This document shows positions 45,019-53,449 of a stretch of 64,000 nt of DNA, one piece after another. The notes under the pieces were generated by a model. The model was not told the DNA's origin, searched no databases, and was given only the letters and a program-made list of their open reading frames with translations. Origin of the DNA: Anaerolineales bacterium (GTDB taxonomy: Bacteria > Chloroflexota > Anaerolineae > Anaerolineales > Villigracilaceae); NCBI GenBank assembly GCA_016927315.1, contig JAFGMV010000063.1, forward strand, positions 31,940-95,939, written 5' to 3'. The number at the start of each line of letters is the position of its first letter. Within the stretch, counting starts at the first letter, position 1. The position numbers were made by a program, and so were the translations under genes.

Positions 45019-47415
45019 ATGAATTACGGTTATTTTGATGATCAGGCCAAGGAGTATGTCATCACCCGGCCAGATACGCCTGCTTCCTGGAGTAATTACC
45101 TGGGTTCGACCGAGTACGGCGCCATCATCACCAACAATGCCGGCGGTTACGGTTTCTATAAAAGCGGCGCGCGCGGACGTTTCCTGCGCCTGCGCTTCAA
45201 CAGTGTCCCGATGGACCAGCCCGGACGCTACTTTTACCTGCATGACCGTGAAAACGGCGATTACTGGTCTGCTTCCTGGCAGCCGGTGGGAAAACCACTG
45301 GAGAAATACCAGTCCACCTGCCGTCACGGGACGGCGTACAGTGTGATCCAGTCCCACTATGAAGGCATCGAAGCCGAGGCGACTTATTTCGTCCCCCTGG
45401 GGCAGAAATTCGAGTATTGGCGCTTGAAGGTGACTAACCAGAGCGACCGCCCGCGCGACCTGTCTGTCTTTACATTCTGCGAGTTCACCAACCAGTGGAT
45501 CACTTTCCAGGACCGGGTCAACCTGCAGTACTCGATCTTCATCGTCAAAGGGGAGTTGACGGAGGACAAGCTGCTGCGGGTATCTATCCATGATCATCTC
45601 TCCAAAGCGGGTGATGAGGTCGATTCCGGGCATGGAGCCATGCAGACCTGGATGGGGCTGGCCGGCGCCCCCCTGGATGGCTATGACTTCAACCGCGAAG
45701 CCTTCATCGGTACCTACCGCAGTTATCATAATCCGCAGGTGGTTGAGCAGGGGCAATGCTCCGGAAGCAGCGCTTACGGCGATAACGCCTGCGGCGGACT
45801 GCAAACCAACCTGGCCCTGCAGCCGGGCGAAAGCCGGGAAATCCTGGTCATGCTCGGGATCGGGGATGCAGAGACGGTCGGCAGGAAGACCGCGGCGGAA
45901 TTTGGCTCCCCGGAACGCGCCGAAAGCGAACTGCAGAAGCTGAAAGCGAACTGGCATGCCAAGCTTGGCAGCCTGGTGGTCGAAACCCCGGATGAAGAAC
46001 TCAACCACACCATTAACGTCTGGGGATTGTACAACTGCCTGATTACCTTTGCCTGGTCACGGGCCGCCAGCCTGGTCTACAACGGCGAGCGTGATGGGCT
46101 GGGCTTCCGGGATTCGGTCCAGGATATCCTGGGTGTCGTTGCCGCCATCCCGGAGGATGCCCAGGCCAGGCTGGAATTGATGCTGACCGGCCAGCTCTCG
46201 AATGGAGGCGCCATCCCGGTCATCCAGGCCTTCGAACACCGCCCGGGGCATGAGTCGCCCCCGCCGCTGGAAGAGTACCGTTCGGACGACTGTTTATGGT
46301 TCTTCAATGCCGTACCGGCTTTTGTGGGAGAGACCGGGAAGGTGGATTTTTACAACAAGGTCCTGCCATATGCAGATGAAGGCGAAGCGACGGTCTTTGG
46401 TCACCTGCGCCGGGCGCTGGAGTTCAACCTGGAACGGATGGGCAAACACGGCCTGCCTTGCGGTTTACAGGCCGACTGGAATGACTGCCTGCGCCTGGGA
46501 TATTACGGCGAAAGCCTATTCGTGGCCTTCCAGCTGCGGTTGGGTCTGACTACCTATGCAGAAATTGCCGGAAACCTGGGGAAGCCCGAAGAAGCCTCCT
46601 GGGCCCTGGCTGAACGGGAAAAACTGGATGCCAACATCCAGGAACACACCTGGGATGGCAACTGGTTTATCTGGGCTATAACCGAAGACGGCACTGTATA
46701 CGGTACAAAAGACTATGACGAAGGCCAGGTTTACCTGAATACCCAGGTCTGGTCTGTCATTAGTGAGGCGGCCACCCCGGAACAAGCCCGGCTGGCCATG
46801 CAGAGTGTCAGGGAAAAACTGGCCACACCGTATGGATTGATGCTGGCCGCACCGCCTTTTGTCAAGGCGCCGTTCTCGGTTATGCGGGCTGTGGTTTTCA
46901 ATTCCGGAATCAAAGAGAACGCCGGCATTTTCAACCACACCCAGGGCTGGGGCATCATGGCAGAATGTATGCTGGGCAATGGCGACCAGGCTTATGAATA
47001 CCTGCGGGCGGCGATGCCGGCTGCATACAATGAGAAAGCCGAGGTCCGCCAGTTGGAGCCCTACGTTCAGGGGCAGACCACCTATTCGACTTATTCCCCG
47101 CGAGCCGGGAACACACGCCTCTCCTGGTTGACCGGGGCGGCAGCCTGGTTCTATTACAGCGCAACGCAGTATGTTCTCGGCATCCGCCCCGAAGCAGGCG
47201 GCCTGCGCCTGGATCCCTGTATCCCGGGTGATTGGGAGGGTTTCAAAGCCACCCGCCGCTTCAGGAACAAGACGGTTGAGATCGAAGTCAGGAACCCGGA
47301 GGGTGTCTGCCGCGGGGTCAAGACCCTGACCCTGAACGGGGAAGTGCTCGAGGGCATCCTGATCCCGGCAGAGAAGCTGGGAGAGACGAACAAGGTTGAG
47401 GTGCTGCTGGGGTAG
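45019..47415 (+). CDS. GH94 disaccharide phosphorylase (cellobiose/chitobiose phosphorylase-like)
   Basis: A 798-residue enzyme with the GH94 order: N-terminal beta-sandwich (about residues 1-270), linker helices and an (alpha/alpha)6 barrel (about 320-710) with the catalytic Asp in LQADWNDCLRLG (near residue 490), then a small C-terminal beta domain. Motifs YNGERDGLGFRDSVQD and GIFNHTQGWGIM are also typical. These enzymes split cellobiose, chitobiose or related sugars with phosphate to give a sugar-1-phosphate. The exact substrate is open. A terminator follows at 47478. A long minus-strand frame inside it is a shadow. Confidence 0.93.
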   Translation: MNYGYFDDQAKEYVITRPDTPASWSNYLGSTEYGAIITNNAGGYGFYKSGARGRFLRLRFNSVPMDQPGRYFYLHDRENGDYWSASWQPVGKPLEKYQSTCRHGTAYSVIQSHYEGIEAEATYFVPLGQKFEYWRLKVTNQSDRPRDLSVFTFCEFTNQWITFQDRVNLQYSIFIVKGELTEDKLLRVSIHDHLSKAGDEVDSGHGAMQTWMGLAGAPLDGYDFNREAFIGTYRSYHNPQVVEQGQCSGSSAYGDNACGGLQTNLALQPGESREILVMLGIGDAETVGRKTAAEFGSPERAESELQKLKANWHAKLGSLVVETPDEELNHTINVWGLYNCLITFAWSRAASLVYNGERDGLGFRDSVQDILGVVAAIPEDAQARLELMLTGQLSNGGAIPVIQAFEHRPGHESPPPLEEYRSDDCLWFFNAVPAFVGETGKVDFYNKVLPYADEGEATVFGHLRRALEFNLERMGKHGLPCGLQADWNDCLRLGYYGESLFVAFQLRLGLTTYAEIAGNLGKPEEASWALAEREKLDANIQEHTWDGNWFIWAITEDGTVYGTKDYDEGQVYLNTQVWSVISEAATPEQARLAMQSVREKLATPYGLMLAAPPFVKAPFSVMRAVVFNSGIKENAGIFNHTQGWGIMAECMLGNGDQAYEYLRAAMPAAYNEKAEVRQLEPYVQGQTTYSTYSPRAGNTRLSWLTGAAAWFYYSATQYVLGIRPEAGGLRLDPCIPGDWEGFKATRRFRNKTVEIEVRNPEGVCRGVKTLTLNGEVLEGILIPAEKLGETNKVEVLLG

Positions 47416-47477
47416 GCAAACCATCGGAAGCTTGTAAAGACCTGGTGCGCAGATAAAATTCAATCCCCCGGTTTACT

Positions 47478-47522
47478 ACCAGGTGACAGTCACTTTGAAG
47501 GAACTGTCACCTGGTTTCTTTT
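47478..47522. terminator. Terminator between convergent genes
   Basis: ACCAGGTGACAGT (47478-47490), 12-nt loop, ACTGTCACCTGGT (47503-47515), perfect 13-bp stem followed by TTCTTTT. It serves GH94, and by symmetry may serve the convergent gene at 47534. Confidence 0.88.
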
Positions 47523-47533
47523 GGATACAAGTG

Positions 47534-47884
47534 TTATATTCCCAGGGCTTTCTTGACCAGGAAAATCAGCCCGACCCCACCCCCCCAGACCAGGTAACCG
47601 GTCAGCAGCATGGGGCCCAGTTTGAGCTCTGCCCTGGCGGCTGCCCAGACGGCGACCAGGAAACCAAGTGTGGGGAGTACGCCAAGCAGCAGTCCCTGGC
47701 TGAAGTTGACCATTGTATCCTGCCGGCCCCTGTTGGCAGTGAATACAATCCACAATGCCAGGGGAGCACCGATGGGCATGGTCGCAGTGATTGCAGCCAC
47801 GAATTTACTGTGCCTTTCGAGGATGGCCACAGAAACGATCACCAGGATCGAGACGACCACGGGAAAGATTTCCTGCCATTTCAT
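47534..47884 (-). CDS. Small four-segment membrane protein (GlpM/DUF3147-like)
   Basis: A 116-residue hydrophobic protein with about four membrane segments (residues 5-22, 27-49, 63-84, 92-113) and few charged residues. Size and layout recall DUF3147/GlpM-type proteins, but the match is by pattern only. It lies downstream of the ferritin gene on the same strand, with a strong terminator between. Confidence 0.6.
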   Translation of the reverse strand: MKWQEIFPVVVSILVIVSVAILERHSKFVAAITATMPIGAPLALWIVFTANRGRQDTMVNFSQGLLLGVLPTLGFLVAVWAAARAELKLGPMLLTGYLVWGGGVGLIFLVKKALGI

Positions 47885-47901
47885 TTAGGAGTTCCTTTAT
47901 C

Positions 47902-47939
47902 AAAAAAAAAAACAGGGCCACCTGCTCCAGATGGCCCTG
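47902..47939 (-). terminator. Rho-independent terminator of the ferritin-like gene
   Basis: On the minus strand CAGGGCCA, 11-nt loop, TGGCCCTG, then a run of eleven Ts. Confidence 0.92.
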
Positions 47940-47955
47940 CAAGTCAGGTTGAAAC

Positions 47956-48459
47956 TCAGGCTTCGGCGGCGCCTGCTGCGGCCGAAAGGTTCTTGCTGCG
48001 CTCGATGGACTGCAGCGCCAGATAACGTTCCCCGAATTTCTCGATATTTTCCATTTCTGTGACGTACTGGTCGTAATGGCGTTCTTCATCATCAACCAGG
48101 GCCTCGAAGACTTTCTTTGAACCGGAATCCGCATTGGCCGAGCACTCATTGGCCCACAAATTGTAGTCACGGATACTACTCTGTTCCATCTTGGAGGCCA
48201 TGGCGAGCATTTCTTTCACATCCTGAACCTTTTTGACCTCTTGGGAGGCTGCCATGTCTACATCCCCGCCCAGGAAGAGTACACGATCGGCGATTCTTTC
48301 TACGTGCATCATTTCTTCGATCGCGGTGCGCTCAAACAGGTTGGACAACAGTTCATATCCCTGGTCCTCACAATGGAAATGGAAATACATATATTGGTGA
48401 ACAGCCGTCATTTCATCAGCGACAGCTTTATTGAACAACTCGATACTCTTTTCGTACAT
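47956..48459 (-). CDS. bfr: Bacterioferritin / ferritin-like iron storage protein
   Basis: A 167-residue four-helix protein. The di-iron ligands are visible: Glu16 in VADEMTAVHQY, the EEMMHVE segment (helix B, with Glu and His), and the DDEERHYDQY segment (helix D). The Met in EEMMHVE is where bacterioferritins bind heme between subunits. It stores iron and detoxifies peroxide. The C-terminus has an extra Ala/Glu-rich tail. AGGAGG precedes the ATG. The gene has its own terminator. Confidence 0.9.
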   Translation of the reverse strand: MYEKSIELFNKAVADEMTAVHQYMYFHFHCEDQGYELLSNLFERTAIEEMMHVERIADRVLFLGGDVDMAASQEVKKVQDVKEMLAMASKMEQSSIRDYNLWANECSANADSGSKKVFEALVDDEERHYDQYVTEMENIEKFGERYLALQSIERSKNLSAAAGAAEA

Positions 48460-48605
48460 ATCCTACCTCCTGGGGTAACTGAAACATCTGGATGTAATTA
48501 TACACTTTCTTGTATTCGTTGGATAATCAGGCGCACACTCCGGTCCTGGATCACCGGCGGCTGAACCCACGTTCACTGCGAAAGCAGGTCTGTCTGGGAA
48601 ACGAA

Positions 48606-48770
48606 GCGCTCAGGCTTACTTTTTCGGAATATCGGCCTCATAAACGGTGAATAAGCCGCCCGTGTACGGACCATAAGCCGCCCGTGTATGGACCATAAGC
48701 CGCCCACGTACGGATCATAAGTAAGCGACTTATTCACCGTAGGTGGGCGACTTATTTTGAATATCAGCCT
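48606..48770. repeat. Dispersed repeat family, copy 2, with three 22-bp tandem units
   Basis: Starts with GCGCTCA, CTTACTTTTTCGGAATATC and GCCT as in copy 1 (20432). Three near-identical 22-bp units (48651-48672, 48673-48694, 48695-48716), each beginning ATAAGCCGCCC, follow. ACGGTGAATAAG (about 48644) and its inverse CTTATTCACCGT (about 48729) bracket the units, and GAATATCAGCCTTA closes the element at about 48770. Confidence 0.75.
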
Positions 48771-48814
48771 TACATATTCTATTTCTGCACAGAACCTGTT
48801 TGCTGCCTGCCTGT

Positions 48815-49405
48815 TCAGGCTTGTAGGAATGTAATGACGGCTTTGATCACCCGACGGGTGGTCAGCATCCAGGGATGTACGGGGACGAGGAAGACCCGGT
48901 TGGGAACCGCTTGCAGGTATGAGCTCCAGCAGGGAAGGATCATCAGGTCCAACAGGGTCCAGAAGGAAATCCCTTCGACGCCTTTCCACGGGTCGGGGTC
49001 GCGGTGCAGCCCTTGCAGGAAGTCACTGCCCGGGCGGATCTGTTTTACCCCTGGTTTGCTGCTGAACCAGGCCAGCAGAGAGCCATGGTGGGGAGCCGAG
49101 ATGGAGATGAATTTCCTGACGACTTTGCTGCCCCCCAGGCGCTGGATATAGTAGCGCGCTGCCAGTGCGCCCATGCTGAAGGCGACGATATCTACTTCCC
49201 CGGCATCCGATTCGCCAAGCAGTCTCTCGACGGCTTCCTGCACCTGGTTCCCCATCTCCTGGAAAGGAATGGAAGCATCCCGTGGGGAGAAATCCATTGC
49301 AAAGACAGGCCCCAACCCCCTTTCGAGCAGGGCTGCCCGCATATTGCGGAAGCGGGCTGAACTGTCCCAGATACCATGCGCCAGCAAGATCGGTCTCGTA
49401 TTCAA
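48815..49405 (-). CDS. Alpha/beta-hydrolase lipase-like protein
   Basis: A 196-residue alpha/beta hydrolase of the bacterial lipase type. It opens with the oxyanion strand PILLAHGIWDS (near residue 6), has the nucleophile elbow VAFSMGALAARYYIQ (near 75, Ala in place of the first Gly of GxSxG) and SISAPHHGSLLAW (near 100), both typical of triacylglycerol lipases. The last stretch carries the acid/His region less clearly. No signal peptide, so a cytoplasmic esterase. It ends just outside the repeat at 48606. Confidence 0.82.
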   Translation of the reverse strand: MNTRPILLAHGIWDSSARFRNMRAALLERGLGPVFAMDFSPRDASIPFQEMGNQVQEAVERLLGESDAGEVDIVAFSMGALAARYYIQRLGGSKVVRKFISISAPHHGSLLAWFSSKPGVKQIRPGSDFLQGLHRDPDPWKGVEGISFWTLLDLMILPCWSSYLQAVPNRVFLVPVHPWMLTTRRVIKAVITFLQA

Positions 49406-49489
49406 GGGTTGCTTTTTCCGCCTTTCGATTGAACTCCATCCGGTGTGCAGTCTGACCTGCCTGGGGTTCCCCGGCCAGGCGGCTTACGA

Positions 49490-49870
49490 TCAAAACAAGC
49501 GTCCCTGCTCAGGCTGCCCGGGCCCGGACCATTGAAATCGTTCCAGGTCGATACGGTCACGATCATCGAATTCCACCCCTTCCATTTCAAGCAGCTGGCG
49601 CTGTTTTTCTGCCCCGGCTCGCAGGCTGATCTTTCCCTGGGCATTGATGACCCGCTGCCAGGGGACGTCTTCCGGGCAGGCAGCCATGGCGCTGCCGACC
49701 CAGCGGGCGCCGAAAGCCAGGTAATCCTTGAGGTGCATGCCCGGCGGTGGACCGACGATGTGGGCTACCTGGCCGTAGGTGACCAGCCTGCCTGCCGGCA
49801 CCTGACGCACCACATCCCAGACGCGTGTATTAAAGACTTCCCGGTTGGGTGGAGTAGTATAGGTTGGCAT
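49490..49870 (-). CDS. Alkyltransferase-like (ATL) protein of the MGMT family
   Basis: A 126-residue DNA-repair protein. It has the MGMT fold (RVWDVVRQVPAGRLVTYGQV, then WVGSAMAACPEDVPWQRV), but the active-site PCHRV is PWQRV, with Trp replacing the alkyl-accepting Cys. ATL proteins bind O6-alkylguanine, flip it out and hand it to nucleotide excision repair. The C-terminal stretch is longer than in E. coli YbaZ. TAAAAT lies 6 nt before the ATG. It follows the HAD gene on the same strand by 17 nt. Confidence 0.9.
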   Translation of the reverse strand: MPTYTTPPNREVFNTRVWDVVRQVPAGRLVTYGQVAHIVGPPPGMHLKDYLAFGARWVGSAMAACPEDVPWQRVINAQGKISLRAGAEKQRQLLEMEGVEFDDRDRIDLERFQWSGPGQPEQGRLF

Positions 49871-49887
49871 AGATTGATTTTACCGGA

Positions 49888-50547
49888 TTAGAAGTTTCCC
49901 AGCAATTCGTGCAGCGGCAGTTCATCCAGCGAGTTCAGGGTGATATCGGCGTCGCCGTTAAACGATAACTGGGCGGTCATGGGGTTGGGAATACAGACCA
50001 CGAACATCCCGGCGCGTCTGGCGGCCAGCACCCCGTTGGGCGAATCTTCGAAGGCAATCGCTTCTTCCGGCCTGGCGCCAACTGCCTCAGCTGCTGCCAG
50101 GAACAGGTCAGGGAAGGGCTTGGCGCGCGGGACGTCATCCCGGCAGATGATTTTGTCGAAACGCCGGAACAGGTTCAGGCGCGTCAGGTGTGTATCCACC
50201 CAACTGTGCGTGGAACTGGATGCGACCGCCAGTTTGATTCCCTTTTGATCGGCGCTGTTCAGGTAATCAACGATCCCGGGTCGGATGGGTTGGGCTGCAA
50301 TCAGCTCTGCATCCCGGGCTTTTTTCCTTGATTCGACCATTTCAAGATCCAGGGGTGCACCCACCAATTCCTGGAGATAAATAAGCGGATCGAAGTCTGA
50401 AGCAGCAGTGCCGCCTACAATCTGCCCCCAAGTTTCGGCGTTCAATATCTGCCCGTATTCTCTGTAAAGGTCTTGCCAGGCTTGAAATTCGGGCGTCTCT
50501 GTGTCAAGAATCAGCCCGTCAAAGTCAAAAATTAGCGCTTTTATCAT
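49888..50547 (-). CDS. HAD-family hydrolase, beta-phosphoglucomutase/phosphatase-like
   Basis: A 219-residue HAD protein: motif I FDFDGLILDTE (near residue 8, with the nucleophile Asp and the second Asp), helical cap (about 16-85), motif II ASSSTHSW (near 112), motif III Lys in RAKPFPD (near 145) and motif IV EDSPNG (near 170). This is the layout of beta-phosphoglucomutase and sugar-phosphate phosphatases. The start is ATG 50547, after CGGAGTAAC; a longer frame to 50595 is not preferred. It diverges from YwbE at 50647. Confidence 0.9.
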   Translation of the reverse strand: MIKALIFDFDGLILDTETPEFQAWQDLYREYGQILNAETWGQIVGGTAASDFDPLIYLQELVGAPLDLEMVESRKKARDAELIAAQPIRPGIVDYLNSADQKGIKLAVASSSTHSWVDTHLTRLNLFRRFDKIICRDDVPRAKPFPDLFLAAAEAVGARPEEAIAFEDSPNGVLAARRAGMFVVCIPNPMTAQLSFNGDADITLNSLDELPLHELLGNF

Positions 50548-50646
50548 TGTTACTCCGATATTGTCCCGTATGCTGTGATCGGACAACTGCGTCATTATAC
50601 CTGAACCGCTGTGCTATACTACAACCAGAAAACGTATGGAGTAACG

Positions 50647-50850
50647 ATGAATGGTACCAGACGTGCAGACATCAAACCGGGCTGTGAGGTTCAAATTGTA
50701 CTGAAAAAGGACCAGCGGACCGGAAAGTTGACCCGCGGTGTTGTCAGGGATATACTGACCAAGTCACCGGCCCACCCCCACGGGATCAAAGTCCGACTTG
50801 TGGACGGGCAGGTAGGCCGCGTGAAAGAAATTTTGAATATTGATAAGTGA
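50647..50850 (+). CDS. YwbE-family protein
   Basis: A 67-residue protein matching the YwbE family throughout: GTRRADIKPGCEVQIVLKKD, RGVVRDILTKSPAHPHGIKV, LVDGQVGRVKEIL. Its function is not known; the fold looks like a small SH3/KOW-like beta barrel. The start is ATG 50647 after GGAG. It precedes the DEAD-box helicase by only 1 nt (stop 50848-50850, next ATG 50852), so the two are coupled and an RNA-related role is likely. TATACT at 50615-50620 may be its -10 box. Confidence 0.9.
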   Translation: MNGTRRADIKPGCEVQIVLKKDQRTGKLTRGVVRDILTKSPAHPHGIKVRLVDGQVGRVKEILNIDK

Positions 50851-50851
50851 A

Positions 50852-52336
50852 ATGGATAATTTATTGAACAACTCGATGGACGAACAGAACAATCGCCAGC
50901 CTGATCGTAGTTTCATCCCCGACCTCTCTTTTGAAGAACTGAGTGAAACCATGCGGGCGGCGGCCAGGCGCGCCGGCTGGAATGGGCTGATGCCCGTCCA
51001 GGCGCGCGCCATTCCTTACCTGCTGGCCGGGCGGGATATGCTGATCCAGGCGCGCACCGGCAGTGGGAAGACCGGCGCATTCCTGCTGCCCATGCTGGAG
51101 AAGCTCAACCCGCAGCAGAACCAGACCCAGGCCCTGATCCTGGTGCCGACGCGTGAACTGGCCAAACAGGTTACCCAGGAAGCTGAGACCCTGTGCGGCG
51201 AGGCCGGCTTGCGTACGGTGGCCGTGTATGGCGGCGTCAGTTATGGCAGCCAGAATGAGGGTCTTAAAAAAGGCGCCCAGATCGTGGTGGGCACCCCTGG
51301 CCGGGCCCTTGATCACCTGCTGCGGCGCACTCTTTCTCTCGATCATCTGAAAATGCTGGTCTTTGATGAAGCCGACCGCATGCTCTCGATGGGCTTTTAT
51401 CCGGATATGCGCCAGATGCAGGGTTATCTGCCTAAGCGAAAGGTACATACCTGCATGTTCTCGGCGACTTTCCCCTACCAGGTGCTCCGTACGGCGCAGG
51501 AATTTGCGCAGGAACCGGAGTTCCTGACCCTGAGCAGTGATCATGTGTACGTTACCGAGACGGAACATCGATATTACCTGATCCCGGGGATGGAAAAAGA
51601 CCATGTCATGGTGCGTCTGATTGAACTGGAGAACCCGACGGCTGCGATCATTTTCTGTAACACCAAAAACCGGGTGCACTATGTGACCGTTGTACTGCAG
51701 CGGTATGGTTACGATGCCGATGAACTGAGCGCAGACCTGCCGCAGAAAGAGCGCGAAAGGGTTCTGGAGCGTGTCCGCCGGGGGAAACTGCGTTTCCTGG
51801 TGGCCACCGATGTGGCGGCGCGCGGAATCGATATCCCGGAACTCTCACATGTTTTCCAGTATGAAATCCCTGAAGATGCCGAGAGTTACATCCACCGGGC
51901 CGGACGTACCAGCCGGGCCGGCGCCAGCGGTGTGGCAATTTCACTGGTATCGGGCAATGAGAAGGCTTTGTTTGACCGCATTGCCAAACGTTATGAGATC
52001 GAAATGGAACAGTGTTCTCTGCCAACTGAGGAGGAAGTGCAGGCGGTGGTTTCAGAACGCCTGACAGCCCAACTGGAGGCAAAGCTGCGCGCCCGCGACA
52101 AGCTGCAAACCGACCGCAGTCATCGGTTTGAACCCCTGGCGCGCAGCCTGGCCCAGGATGATGAGCAGTGGGATATCATAACCATGCTGCTGGATAATTA
52201 TTACCAGCAGGTTCAGCATGCACCTCCACCGCAGCCGGAAAATCAAGAACCCGCAGGAACGCAGGGTATACCCAAGTCACAGTCCAGGCGTGCGGGCGGC
52301 CGCCAGGGAGGCAGCCGTCGGCCTCGCAGGAAATAA
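50852..52336 (+). CDS. DEAD-box RNA helicase
   Basis: A roughly 494-residue ATP-dependent RNA helicase. Visible: Q motif GLMPVQARAIP, motif I ARTGSGKT, Ia PTRELAKQ, II DEAD in VFDEADRML, III SAT, IV IIFCNTK, V ATDVAARGID and VI YIHRAGRTSRAG. The C-terminus has a helical part and then an Arg/Gly-rich basic tail (RRAGGRQGGSRRPRRK), as in CsdA/CshA-type helicases that remodel rRNA. The start is ATG 50852, 1 nt after the YwbE stop; a reading from TTG 50840 would overlap that gene. Confidence 0.95.
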   Translation: MDNLLNNSMDEQNNRQPDRSFIPDLSFEELSETMRAAARRAGWNGLMPVQARAIPYLLAGRDMLIQARTGSGKTGAFLLPMLEKLNPQQNQTQALILVPTRELAKQVTQEAETLCGEAGLRTVAVYGGVSYGSQNEGLKKGAQIVVGTPGRALDHLLRRTLSLDHLKMLVFDEADRMLSMGFYPDMRQMQGYLPKRKVHTCMFSATFPYQVLRTAQEFAQEPEFLTLSSDHVYVTETEHRYYLIPGMEKDHVMVRLIELENPTAAIIFCNTKNRVHYVTVVLQRYGYDADELSADLPQKERERVLERVRRGKLRFLVATDVAARGIDIPELSHVFQYEIPEDAESYIHRAGRTSRAGASGVAISLVSGNEKALFDRIAKRYEIEMEQCSLPTEEEVQAVVSERLTAQLEAKLRARDKLQTDRSHRFEPLARSLAQDDEQWDIITMLLDNYYQQVQHAPPPQPENQEPAGTQGIPKSQSRRAGGRQGGSRRPRRK

Positions 52337-52417
52337 CGCAGCTGAATGAAAGTCGGCTGCAGGGCTTCTGCGGGCCGGTTTCGCAACTTTGATGTGATTG
52401 AATTCAACGGATGATCG

Positions 52418-53449
52418 ATGACTGGTTCTGATCTTCTCACCCTGCTCGAACGATGCTTGAATGCACGCCAGACGCTGTTTGATGAGAAGCATGAAGCAGC
52501 CCTGCGGCTGTTCAACGGTTTTATCGAAGGAGAGCCCCGCCTGGTGGCCGACCTGTACGGTCATACCCTGGTGATCCATAATTATGCGGATCCTTTCCCG
52601 GAGGGCAGTGCCCTGGCAGAGATTGCGAACTCGTTCTTTCGTGAGCGGCTTCCCTGGCTGGAGACCGTGATACTAAAAACCCGCTGTGGGACCCGTCAGG
52701 AGGACAAACGGGGAAACATACTTTACGGGGGCCCCCCCGATCTTTGGGTTCGGGAGTACGGTGTCCTTTATGCCATCAACCTGTTAATGAACCGGGATGC
52801 CAGTCTTTACCTGGATACGCGTCACCTGCGTAAATGGGCCGGCGAGCAATTACAGGGAAAGCGGGTCTTGAATGTCTTTGCCTACACTGGCAGCCTGGGG
52901 GTGGCTGCCAGGGCCGGCGGTGCCAGGCAGGTTGTGCATACCGACCTGAACCGCAAGTTCCTGAACGTTGCCAAGACATCCTACACCCTGAATGGTTTTC
53001 CAATCGATAAGAACGACTTCCGGACAGGCGATTTCTGGCCGGTGGTCAGCCGCCTGAAAAGAAGCGGTGCGATGTTTGACTGTGTTTTTCTCGACCCCCC
53101 GTTCTTCTCAGCAACCGACAAAGGCAGCCTGGACCTGGCCAGGGACAGCCGGCGGTTGATCAACAAGGTGCGCCCATTGATCGCAGATGGCGGGGTTCTG
53201 GCAGCAATCAATAATGCTGTCTTCCTGTCCGGGCAGGAATATCTGCAAACCCTGGAAGCCCTGTGTGCAGATGGTTACCTCGAGATCGAGACCCTGGTAC
53301 CGGTCCCGGATGATTTCACCGGATATCCTGAAACCCGCCAGGGAAGTTATCCGGTTTCCCCGGAGCCTTTTAATCATCCCACCAAGATCGCTCTGCTGCG
53401 GGTACGACGAAAAAAGGAAGGTTCAATTGATGTCAACCACCATGAATGA
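52418..53449 (+). CDS. Class I SAM-dependent rRNA methyltransferase (RlmI-like)
   Basis: A 343-residue protein of the RlmI/RlmK family (23S rRNA cytosine-5 or related). Central SAM motif LNVFAYTGSLGVAARAGG (near residue 148), HTDLNRKFL (near 170), catalytic-region VFLDPPFFS (near 225), and a pre-SAM EEHE-like fold. The usual N-terminal PUA domain is short or absent. It overlaps the next gene's start (53430) by 20 nt. Substrate position not assignable from sequence. Confidence 0.88.
   Translation: MTGSDLLTLLERCLNARQTLFDEKHEAALRLFNGFIEGEPRLVADLYGHTLVIHNYADPFPEGSALAEIANSFFRERLPWLETVILKTRCGTRQEDKRGNILYGGPPDLWVREYGVLYAINLLMNRDASLYLDTRHLRKWAGEQLQGKRVLNVFAYTGSLGVAARAGGARQVVHTDLNRKFLNVAKTSYTLNGFPIDKNDFRTGDFWPVVSRLKRSGAMFDCVFLDPPFFSATDKGSLDLARDSRRLINKVRPLIADGGVLAAINNAVFLSGQEYLQTLEALCADGYLEIETLVPVPDDFTGYPETRQGSYPVSPEPFNHPTKIALLRVRRKKEGSIDVNHHE

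Noticed and set aside
45001..46008. 335-codon minus-strand frame inside the GH94 gene
   Set aside because: Antisense shadow of a gene with strong family motifs; no recognisable protein features.
46516..47463. 315-codon minus-strand frame at the end of GH94
   Set aside because: Same reason; the plus-strand reading carries the conserved GH94 sequence throughout.
48651..48716. Possible CRISPR array (three 22-bp repeats)
   Set aside because: The units are directly adjacent with no spacers, and no cas gene is nearby.
48573..48989. 138-codon minus-strand frame over the 22-bp repeats
   Set aside because: Its product is just translated repeat (IFRKSK peptide as at 20411-20626) and overlaps the lipase gene end.
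50861..51679. 272-codon minus-strand frame inside the DEAD-box helicase
   Set aside because: The plus-strand reading contains all helicase motifs; the antisense frame is His/Gln-rich noise.
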